Source: Linderina pennispora
Lineage: Eukaryota > Kickxellomycota > Kickxellomycetes > Kickxellales > Kickxellaceae
Length of the DNA: 64,000 nt
Reading direction: 5' to 3'
NCBI RefSeq assembly: GCF_002104995.1
Contig: NW_024468260.1
Location: 124,001-188,000 of the forward strand
Position numbers and translations under genes: made by a program. Within the stretch, counting starts at the first letter, position 1. Every line of letters starts with the position of its first letter. The notes beneath the pieces were generated by a model. It ran no database searches. It had not been told where the DNA came from and saw nothing but the letters and a program-made list of their open reading frames with translations. Of the stretch, positions 45,299-53,209 are shown piece after piece.

Positions 45299-45372
45299 TG
45301 ATTTCTGCCGGGTTCGAACCGGCGACCGTCTGCGTGTTAGGCAGACGTGATAACCAACTACACCAAGAAATC
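45299..45372 (-). tRNA. tRNA-Val (anticodon AAC)
   Basis: A 74-nt cloverleaf on the minus strand. The acceptor stem pairs GATTTCT with AGAAATC, with A as discriminator. The anticodon arm pairs TCTGC with GCAGA around the loop CTAACAC, giving anticodon AAC. The T-arm is GCCGG-TTCGAAC-CCGGC, containing a perfect B box (GGTTCGAACC). The A box overlaps the D-arm TGGTGTAGTTGG. There is no intron. The gene is followed by a T5 run (cattttt), a Pol III terminator. Confidence 0.95.
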
Positions 45373-46355
45373 TTCACGCTTCCGAGCAGGTTCTCTGAAA
45401 TACATATATAAGCCAGATGGTCCATACACCACCTACTTTTCAATGATACCTCTGCCTATGGCTCCCCAGCTGCCTTTGCCCATTAGCCAAACTTCCTATC
45501 TGCAATGAAATAAATACCAAAATTCACCTGTAGTACAGACAAGTCTCATTGTTATAAAGATATTATAGGATACCCTATTTCTAGATTAGTTCCTAATAAG
45601 ATTGCTTATTTCTCCTAGCATTATGCTTCCCTTATGAATATACTTAAAATATTTGCCTGGTTTATAAAAGAATTGCATTTGCTTACTATTTAATATACTA
45701 TTTTCTAAACCTATATATTTAATAGTTTAACTAAAGTATACTTAGAGGATATATAAAGTTTATTATCTACTTATAAATTATATATGCATATTATAACTAG
45801 TAGTAATTTTAGTAAAATAAATTTTTTGCCTAAACAACTATTAGTATCTTAGAGATATTTTAGTAAATATAGTTTCCTTATATTTACTCAGCCATATCTA
45901 TTGAGATATTAACTTTTGTAGCCCAAAGATAATTAACCCTAAATATGCAAAGTTTTTTCTTTCTAGTTAAAATCATATTTATAAAAAACTTTTCTAAGTT
46001 ACTAATAGCAGTTTGGTAAAATAGTATGAAAATATGTCTTAGTTATTTAAATAATTAATTGTAGAATAGTTATTTACTACTAATTATTTTTAATATAGAT
46101 ATTATTAATTAATATATCTAGAATGTTTCTATATATATAAATGATTACTAAGTTGAAGAATGACCCCCTAGCTAAAATTTTTTAGGATGCTGATAGGGGT
46201 TTCAGAGAAGCACTATATTTGGTAAATAAATAAAAAATTTCAGATAAATTAAATACATATCTAGTAGTTTAGTAACTATGAATATCCTCCATAATAGTTT
46301 AAAGTAAAACTACTAATTTTTATCCCTATTTGATGAAGTGCATATTGATGGAAAT
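45373..46355. other. AT-rich, CpG-free island (decayed sequence)
   Basis: From about 45500 to 46350 the sequence is mostly A/T, dominated by TA, AT, TT and AA steps. Reading base by base I find no CpG from about 45385 to about 46465, though flanks have many. No intact ORF exists. Around 46153-46260 on the plus strand a coding-like frame (LKNDPLAKIF) is broken by TAG (46183) and TAA (46231), as expected if CAG and CAA had lost C. The best reading is an old insertion decayed by methylation-linked C-to-T change. It lies directly upstream (5') of the tRNA-Val gene. Confidence 0.6.
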
Positions 46356-48035
46356 TTATCTGAAGAAATAGCTAATACTCTGTATGTGGTCTGCAAATTC
46401 TGCATACTTTGGTGTCTTCATAAGAGTCTCTATAATATCACCAAGGTATGGTTCAAGGCTGTATGAAACATACACTCGCTTGAGAGATGGAATAAGTGAG
46501 ATAAGCAGTACCAGTCTGTCGATTGTAGCTTCATTGGATGTCTCGATAGCCAAATTGACATCCAGTTCAAAAAGACGATCCCTGCCAAGTGGATAGTGAG
46601 TACCGCGAACCTTTTGCACTTCATCCAAATGAAGATTGTACTCATCTTCCAGTGAGTTATTGCCTTGATGATCATCAAGGCATAGGGACAACTTGGTGAT
46701 GTTTGGGAGCAAGCCAATGAGTGATATTACTTGAGCGTAACTGAACCGCACAGTTGTAATGTCCAATATCCGGAGGTTGGCAGCACATATAGAGTCTTTG
46801 AGTATTGTGAGCACCCAATCGGTATCCCACAGAAACCAGAAGTCGATCATTAGCTGCTGCAAGTGTGACGAAATGCTGAATTCCGAGGTTATCGCATGTT
46901 CATACCACTCTTCCGACTTGTTTTCGCTGGTGTAATCCCATGTAAGGTTTACGCAGTGTAGGTGGGGATACTGGCTGTGCACATGCCCATCGACTAGAGT
47001 GATAATGGGGGGTGATGCTTCAGGCATATCTAGAGTGATCGTCTCTAGCGTCTCCGTATTGGGTTCAACGAGAATATCCTGGGCGAATGGGTAGTGGTGC
47101 TTGCATTTGACATGCTTTAGAGCTGGAAACGGCTTTCCTGGTGGCAGATCGTAGCGGGTGGTGACATCATCGTCATCCAGTTCAATCGATAAGGCCTGAA
47201 GATTGGGGTATATGATCAGACTGCCTCCGTCGTGCTGTATCAGGTGCAAAAAATCGGCTGATGTAGCATTGACCAGTTCAATACTCTTTAATGTTGCTGC
47301 GCTGCGGTATAAAAGCTCAAAGAATGACCCGCCCAAGGATAAGTCAAAAAGCGTGATATTCTCCAAGTTGGCAATGAATGGTAGTTCGCAGACTCCAGGG
47401 CCAAAGTATGCGTCAATAAACGTAACTGAAGCGGCTCTCGATGCCATTGATGCAGCAAACTCCATTAGCAGCTTTCTATGGTGATGCTGTGGCCCGATAT
47501 CCATACCAAGATAGCACCTTTGGATATGCGGAAACAGCCTGTTGAGCTGAGCAGTTGTCCTTGCGATCTCCTGAGCGGCCATAGCGCTGTCGATATCAGA
47601 GTTGCTATCAGGTAATCCAGTCAAAATGACTTGCAAATCAACTGGCTTCAGAAATACAGCGTCTCCAGTAGCGCCAGCTGCGAGTTGTTGAGCTACTGTG
47701 CCGTTCAGAATATCGGTGCACGAATGATTCATGGCGACAGACTTTACAAGCCCTTCGGCACCAGAAGTCACAGCAGTAAGGAGCGTTGGAAGCCAGCAAT
47801 GATCCTCTGTAAGCATGGCGAAGCCGAGATTCGTCTCGTCTACTACTTCCTGGTACAGTAGCTGTAGAGCAGTAAGTCGCCAGTGCCGACAAATGCTGAG
47901 AAACGGCATAAAGCTCGGACGTATGCCGGTTGGACTCTTATCATAAGTACGGACTGTGCCACGCAAAACGCCCGACGTATACTCGATTATCAGCTCGATA
48001 ATGTGGGGTGGCAGACTAGAAATATCAACAGACAT
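46356..48035 (-). CDS. F-box/LRR-like protein 2
   Basis: An intact 559-residue protein. Residues 5-60 read as an F-box, SSLPPHIIELIIEYTSGV then SICRHWRLTALQLLYQEV, with the Leu-Pro start and the Cys-Arg-x-Trp motif. The rest is irregular leucine-rich sequence (NLENITLFDLSLGG, LRILDITTVRFSYAQVISL, LPNITKLSLCLDDHQG). It is probably an SCF substrate receptor; the target is unknown. It shares orientation and layout, but little obvious sequence, with the F-box-like gene at 42553-44304. Its last 35 codons lie inside the CpG-free zone, so the decay process may have reached the 3' end of this gene. Confidence 0.75.
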   Translation of the reverse strand: MSVDISSLPPHIIELIIEYTSGVLRGTVRTYDKSPTGIRPSFMPFLSICRHWRLTALQLLYQEVVDETNLGFAMLTEDHCWLPTLLTAVTSGAEGLVKSVAMNHSCTDILNGTVAQQLAAGATGDAVFLKPVDLQVILTGLPDSNSDIDSAMAAQEIARTTAQLNRLFPHIQRCYLGMDIGPQHHHRKLLMEFAASMASRAASVTFIDAYFGPGVCELPFIANLENITLFDLSLGGSFFELLYRSAATLKSIELVNATSADFLHLIQHDGGSLIIYPNLQALSIELDDDDVTTRYDLPPGKPFPALKHVKCKHHYPFAQDILVEPNTETLETITLDMPEASPPIITLVDGHVHSQYPHLHCVNLTWDYTSENKSEEWYEHAITSEFSISSHLQQLMIDFWFLWDTDWVLTILKDSICAANLRILDITTVRFSYAQVISLIGLLPNITKLSLCLDDHQGNNSLEDEYNLHLDEVQKVRGTHYPLGRDRLFELDVNLAIETSNEATIDRLVLLISLIPSLKRVYVSYSLEPYLGDIIETLMKTPKYAEFADHIQSISYFFR

Positions 48036-48653
48036 TAGGGTAAAGGTTTGGAAAAGATAGAGAAGTAGGAGAACGGTTCACAGTTTGCTTCCAAGCCCAG
48101 CTGCACTAGACAATGAAAACAGCACTATACTGGCTGGTTCTACAGCCTTGATGGCCGATCCATCGTGCATCATCATATCCCTTTGCTAAGCTAGAGTTGA
48201 GCCGCTGAGCATCTGTACTCTTCCAAGCAATGTATAGCTGGTACAAGGAATACTGAGTATAGCTGCGCATGGGCACCAGAACGTTCAGAGCCACTATGTG
48301 CATTTAATGATGTGTTGTGTGAATAGCAATTCGAGGGCTGGCTTACTGTCGCAGTTTATTGGGCTTTTTCAGCTCTGCTCGTAATGGCTAAACGGTGCAT
48401 TCCAGCTTTCAAAATAAACGAAAGTTCAGCAGCATCCAAAGACTGGTTACACGTGCGACGCCAGATCATCACTATCTGCTTCAGTAAGCAGCCCATCGTT
48501 CCTGGCGGAGGGCAGTTGCATCGCACACTGCACTCTGGACATTCCAGTCGTCCCATGCAACACCGGAAAGATAAGCAAAGGTGTCTATTTTACTCAACTG
48601 AAGCCAGCAATAAGAACTCTCCGGCAAAAGGGTATGGCGAAATAGGCTACTGC
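48036..48653. other. intergenic
   Basis: A 618-bp spacer with no supported gene, RNA or repeat. Confidence 0.45.
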
Positions 48654-49112
48654 TTACTCGTAGATGACGTTGTCAACAGCACGCGAGTACGACTTGATGT
48701 TGTCACCGAACCACAGAGCAACCTCGCGCTCAGCGGACTCGACCGAGTCGGAGCCGTGGCAGACGTTCTTGCCGATGTCCAGGGCGAAGTCGGCGCGGAT
48801 GGTGCCGGGAGCCGAGTCCTGGGGGTTGGTGGCGCCGAGCATGACGCGGCCGATCTTGACGGCACCCTTGCCCTGGATGACGAAAGCAGCAACGGGGCCC
48901 GACTGCATGTACGCCAGAAGCTTGGGGAAGAACGGCTTGTCAGCCAGGTCCTTGTAGTGCTCCTGCAGCAGCTCCGCCGACGGGTGGATGAGCTGGAGGG
49001 CGAGGATCTTGAATCCGCGCTTCTCGAACCGCGAGACAATCTCGCCGACAAGGCCGCGCTCGACGCCGTCGGGCTTGACCATGATGAAGGAACGCTCCTG
49101 GTTGGCAGACAT
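48654..49112 (-). CDS. YNK1: nucleoside diphosphate kinase
   Basis: An intact 152-residue NDP kinase, the usual length of group I NME/Ynk1 enzymes, which equalise nucleoside triphosphate pools through a phospho-histidine. Signatures are [20 protein letters not shown] at the N-terminus, [40 protein letters not shown] and the active-site [15 protein letters not shown], with the catalytic His near residue 119. The ATG at 49112 starts MSANQERSF; the upstream open frame (Phe-rich) is leader sequence. Codon use is strongly biased to C/G-ending codons, consistent with high expression. It shares a 385-bp divergent promoter with the rhomboid gene. Confidence 0.95.
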   Translation of the reverse strand: MSANQERSFIMVKPDGVERGLVGEIVSRFEKRGFKILALQLIHPSAELLQEHYKDLADKPFFPKLLAYMQSGPVAAFVIQGKGAVKIGRVMLGATNPQDSAPGTIRADFALDIGKNVCHGSDSVESAEREVALWFGDNIKSYSRAVDNVIYE

Positions 49113-49496
49113 GGTGGATGTGTGGTGGGTTATGACGTGCTGGCTGTTGCGATTAGCGAAGCAGAAAAAGACAAAGAAGAAGAAAAAGGAGCAGACTGCG
49201 AAGGGCCGCATCGTTTGGGGCCGACTTTATATGGCTGTCGAGTACTGAGAAGCAAGAAAAAACTTTTCGTAAACAAATTGGATATGCTGTAGAGTGGCAA
49301 CGACGATCCCCTTCCTGTACACCAAGCCCAAGCGACGGTCACAACTGGTTGATTGAAATTCGCAGATGGATTACGAAACATCAAATTTTGGGATTGGGGT
49401 TGGGTTTGGATTTGTAATGCCTGCGATCATCATCACCGCTGTTCAGATGGGCTGGCACTTGCGCCTTCACGTTTTCCTGACACCTTTTGCTATCAA
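49113..49496. promoter_or_regulatory. bidirectional promoter region, YNK1 / rhomboid
   Basis: A 384-bp interval separates the two ATGs. It has pyrimidine-rich leaders on both sides and tttatatgg at about 49227, a TATA-like string for YNK1 on the plus strand orientation only weakly. No other feature. Confidence 0.4.
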
Positions 49497-50450
49497 ATGT
49501 TCGCCTCAAAATTAGCAACCTTGACCCGGAATCCGCCCCGACTGCTGAATCTGCCGTCACTGGCTCGGAGCAGCGCTCTGCTGAATGCAAAGAGCACACT
49601 CGCAGTCGCTCGTAACCTGCACAGCCTGTCGAGACAGCGACCATCAGCGCTTTCGCAGAATATTGCGCTGCAAAGTGCTACTCCTCGTGGACAGCAGTGG
49701 CGTGGGGCTCGCTGGGATCGGTACACTAATGCCGATTATGGATCCAAGCGTGGCAGCAGCTATGGCAGCAATCCGAACCCAGGCGGCTTCTTTTCGCGAC
49801 TGTCGCCTGAAGCCCTCGTCTATTCAATCATTGGCGCAAACGGTGTAGTGTTCTTGGTATGGAGCTCTGCACAGCAGCGGCAAAAAAGCTTTGGCGATAC
49901 CAAGCTGCTGAGGTGGATGGTGGACAACTTTAGCGCGACATACATCAACCTGACATCGGGCCGGGTGTGGACGCTGTTAACGCCGGCATTCTCACATATA
50001 GAGCCCATGCACTTGATGGTGAATATGTTTATGCTGTACACGTTTGGCACCGATATGGCACGGCTGCTAGGGCCGAAACGCTTCCTGATGTTCTACCTGG
50101 GAGCAGCAGCATTCGGAAACCTGCTGAGCGATTTGATCCGCGGTATCTACCTGCCGGCCAAGACCGGCAACTACAGAACGGCAGCTCAACCGGCGATTGG
50201 CGCATCGACCTCGGTAGTTGGAACCACAACACTATTTGCGTGCCTCTACCCGCATGCTACGCTACAGCTCTTCTTCATTGTGCCTGTGCCGGCATGGCTT
50301 GCAACTGCTGGCTTTATCGGCTGGGATGTCTACCGTGTCATGCGCTCGGATCGCACCAGGGTCGATGGTGCAGGCCATCTTGGCGGTGCTGCTGCTGCTC
50401 TTGGATACTACTGGTTCCGTCTGCGTCCGCTCATTAGAAGGATGCGCTAG
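49497..50450 (+). CDS. rhomboid intramembrane serine protease, probably mitochondrial (Pcp1-like)
   Basis: An intact 317-residue protein. The ATG at 49497 gives a basic, Ser/Leu/Arg-rich presequence without acidic residues (MFASKLATLTRNPPRLLNL), typical of mitochondrial import. The rhomboid core starts at about residue 100: SGRVWTLLTPAFSHIEPMHL (the WR-loop region), HLMVNMFMLYTFG, the nucleophile Ser237 in GASTSVVG, and the base His294 in GAGHLGGAAAALG. Mitochondrial rhomboids (Pcp1/PARL) cleave Mgm1/OPA1 and other inner-membrane proteins. Sequence resembles the broader eukaryotic rhomboid group too, so the Pcp1 assignment rests mainly on the presequence. Confidence 0.87.
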   Translation: MFASKLATLTRNPPRLLNLPSLARSSALLNAKSTLAVARNLHSLSRQRPSALSQNIALQSATPRGQQWRGARWDRYTNADYGSKRGSSYGSNPNPGGFFSRLSPEALVYSIIGANGVVFLVWSSAQQRQKSFGDTKLLRWMVDNFSATYINLTSGRVWTLLTPAFSHIEPMHLMVNMFMLYTFGTDMARLLGPKRFLMFYLGAAAFGNLLSDLIRGIYLPAKTGNYRTAAQPAIGASTSVVGTTTLFACLYPHATLQLFFIVPVPAWLATAGFIGWDVYRVMRSDRTRVDGAGHLGGAAAALGYYWFRLRPLIRRMR

Positions 50451-51103
50451 ACATGACTGCATTCATTAGAGTTGTACTGCCCTTTTCTGACAGCAGAGAG
50501 TAGCCTTGGTTGTATGATGAGCCTCCAGTACCGATTTGGAGTCTAGTCGACTAGGCACAGACTAGCCTCTTCGTATGTAGCATATGTGGTATATATACCG
50601 TGTGCCAGTCGGCCCGGTCCCAATGATAGCCATGCTCCGCTAGTCCTCCATTTTAAATGCTGTCCTCTACCCCGGCTGCGTGTTGGGTCTGGGTTGTTGG
50701 TGCAATGGCCAAGTGGTGGGCGATATAAAAGTTAGGATAAAAGGCAGTAAATAAAAGGCAACATGTGCCAAGCACTAATACTGCAGTGCAGGTGCATGGC
50801 AAAATCATTCTTCACATGGGCAATGCCTTGAATTCCAACTTACAATTGCAGTCAACGTCTCAGCGCCATTCCCACCCGACCGTGGCCATGCGAAAACAGA
50901 ACAATGCTCTGCTGCATTTTGGACAGGTACCAAGATGTGGCCGGGCAAAACAAAGGCACAGCAAGTATCTCGGGCAGCGTCCTTTTAGCAAATGCGCCAG
51001 CTTGCTTCGCTTGCCCCGTCGTTGGATTTGCATTTTTGTTTACTGTAGAACTTCGCTCTGCATCATATTTTCCCATCCCATTTCTTTAGCTAATATATCC
51101 AAG
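50451..51103. other. intergenic, MFS permease promoter
   Basis: A 653-bp spacer with a palindromic tggtatatatacc near 50587 and a good TATA box at 50724-50731. The frame of the permease is open upstream to 50765 but the conserved protein begins at 51104. Confidence 0.5.
50724..50731 (+). promoter_or_regulatory. TATA box of the MFS permease
   Basis: tataaaag lies 373 bp upstream of the ATG at 51104, in a region otherwise free of ORFs with homology. Confidence 0.4.
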
Positions 51104-52567
51104 ATGTCAGACATCAAGCACACTATAGCCATCGAGGAGGGCGAGATCGTCGTCCCTCAGGTCGGACCCGAGCGCGATGCCATTACCAAGCGTCTCCTGC
51201 ACAAGCTCGATATGCGCCTTGTCACTTATATGTCGCTGTTGTACCTTTTCAACACTCTTGACCGCGGAAATATTGGCAATGCGCGTCTTGGTGGTCTCGA
51301 AGAGGACACACACCTCACCGGCAACGACTTTTACAACGTGCTTTCCTTCTTCTACTTTGGCTACTGTATTTCCCAGGTGCCCAACATGTTTCTGCTCAAG
51401 AAAGTCAGCCCGTCGCTGCTGATCGGCGTGACCATGGTGCTGTGGGGCGTCTGCTCGACTTCTATGGCAGCGTGCAAGAACTACTCCAGCCTACTCGCCG
51501 CACGCTTCTTCATGGGGGTGTTTGAAGCTGGTATTGGTCCCGGCGCCCCACTGGTCTTGTCGTTCTTTTACTTGCGCAATGAGCTTGCATGGCGCACAGC
51601 TCTTTTCTTCGGCAGCTCAACCATTGCTGGCGCCTTTGGCGGAGCGATCGCTTACGGGGTGTCCAAAAATCTGGCCCACGAGAAGCTGGCACCTTGGCGG
51701 TTGCTGTTCATTATTGAGGGTATCCCTACAATTGCACTAGGCATATTCACAATCTTCTTCTTGCCCAACTCTCCCCACAAGCTCGAGAAGTGGTTTGTGA
51801 CGCCCGAGGAGAAGCAGGTGGCCATTGAGCGTGGGCGCTCGGGACTCAACACCGACAATACTGTTTTGGACAAGCGCCAGCTGATTGCTGCCTTCAAGGA
51901 CTACAAGAACCTCTTCACGTGTCTGATATATATCGGCCTGAATATCCCGCTAGCCTCGTACACGTCGTTCTTGCCCACGATTGTCAAGAACATGGGCTAC
52001 TCGGACGCCAAGGCCCAACTGATGACTGTTCCGCCATATGCGTGTGCGCTGGTCACTGTGCTGCTGTTTGCATGGAACTCTGACCGTACCCAGCGCCGTG
52101 GCTACCATGTTGCTGGTGCTGGCTCAATTGCCTGCCTTGGCTATATCCTGTTGCTCTCGTCGGACCACATGCACACCAACTATGCTGGTGCATGCATCGT
52201 TGCCGTGGGGTTGTACCCGGTTGTGCCGCTGATGCTGTCATGGGTAGCCAACAACAATGTTGGACACACAAAGCGTGCGATCAGTGTGGCTATGCTCAAC
52301 ACATTCGGCCAGTGCTTCGCAACCGTAGGCACGCAGATCTACAAGACTCACATGGCACCACGCTTCTTCATGGGATATAGTGTGTGTCTCTCGTTTAGCT
52401 TTCTGATGATCGTCGTGGCGCTGTCCCTGACATACATTCTGAGGCGGGAGAATGCCCGCAGGGACGCCGAGTTTGGTGAGCCCAAGCTGTTGACCCCAGA
52501 AGAGCAGGCTGAGGCAATCCGCAGCGGCATCTACGACGACCACCCAAGCTTCCGTTATTACGTCTAA
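51104..52567 (+). CDS. MFS permease, anion:cation symporter family (Dal5/Tna1-like)
   Basis: An intact 487-residue transporter with 12 helices. The ATG at 51104 (MSDIKHTIAIEEGE) is preferred to an in-frame ATG at 50765 because the intervening 113 codons lack conservation. Family marks are RLLHKLDMRLVTYMSLLYLF followed by LDRGNIGNARLGGLEED in helix 1/loop 1, FFYFGYCISQVPNMFLLKK, RFFMGVFEAGIGPGAPLVLS, and PWRLLFIIEGIPTIALGIF before the central loop. This is the ACS group that imports allantoate, nicotinate, pantothenate, biotin precursors and similar organic anions. The exact substrate cannot be read from sequence. Confidence 0.9.
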   Translation: MSDIKHTIAIEEGEIVVPQVGPERDAITKRLLHKLDMRLVTYMSLLYLFNTLDRGNIGNARLGGLEEDTHLTGNDFYNVLSFFYFGYCISQVPNMFLLKKVSPSLLIGVTMVLWGVCSTSMAACKNYSSLLAARFFMGVFEAGIGPGAPLVLSFFYLRNELAWRTALFFGSSTIAGAFGGAIAYGVSKNLAHEKLAPWRLLFIIEGIPTIALGIFTIFFLPNSPHKLEKWFVTPEEKQVAIERGRSGLNTDNTVLDKRQLIAAFKDYKNLFTCLIYIGLNIPLASYTSFLPTIVKNMGYSDAKAQLMTVPPYACALVTVLLFAWNSDRTQRRGYHVAGAGSIACLGYILLLSSDHMHTNYAGACIVAVGLYPVVPLMLSWVANNNVGHTKRAISVAMLNTFGQCFATVGTQIYKTHMAPRFFMGYSVCLSFSFLMIVVALSLTYILRRENARRDAEFGEPKLLTPEEQAEAIRSGIYDDHPSFRYYV

Positions 52568-53209
52568 ATCACAATGCTCTAGCGCAGCAATGAATTGCAA
52601 AATATAGCTTGGCATGCTTTGCTGCCTGCTAGTGACGTCGTCTACAAGCGCACAATCGATCGATCTAACAATGCAGATCAAATATAATCAGCACTGCAAT
52701 GGCCACACGTGACTGGATGGGTTCTGCGTTCAATTGGCTGATCTCCAGCTCATGCAGGCAGCGATGCCAACAGCCGAGGTTTGCCAGGAAAGGTTTTTGC
52801 GCGTCTTCGAGCCATTGAGAAGTTTTCGGGCTGCTGTGATAAACTGCCCCGCCATCCTTTCCTTTCTCATCTTTTCGTCCGTTCAGCACACCCCCTAGTC
52901 GCTATTCTCTATTTTTATTCTCTCGGCCCTAGCTTATACTCTGTGCTCTTGCAATTCGCACCCTGCGGTTAATATCATTTACTTCCCCTGCCTAAAGAGT
53001 TGCCACCCCTTCTTTTTCGCAAAGCAAACAGGCGCTTACGTTTTGGACTGCTGTGCCTCTTCCACACTATCTCAGCCAGAGACGCAGGGTTCTGCCTTCC
53101 ACCGTTCTGACACCTGCCTGTTTGTACTAAACATACTCAGGTTTCTAGCAGTCTGCTGGGCACACTCTACAAACATTCTACGCTACTTACACATAATTTT
53201 AAGCCTTCG
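52568..53209. other. intergenic, PHD gene leader
   Basis: A 642-bp spacer. The last 300 bp are C/T-rich, as expected of a 5' leader. No gene supported. Confidence 0.45.
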
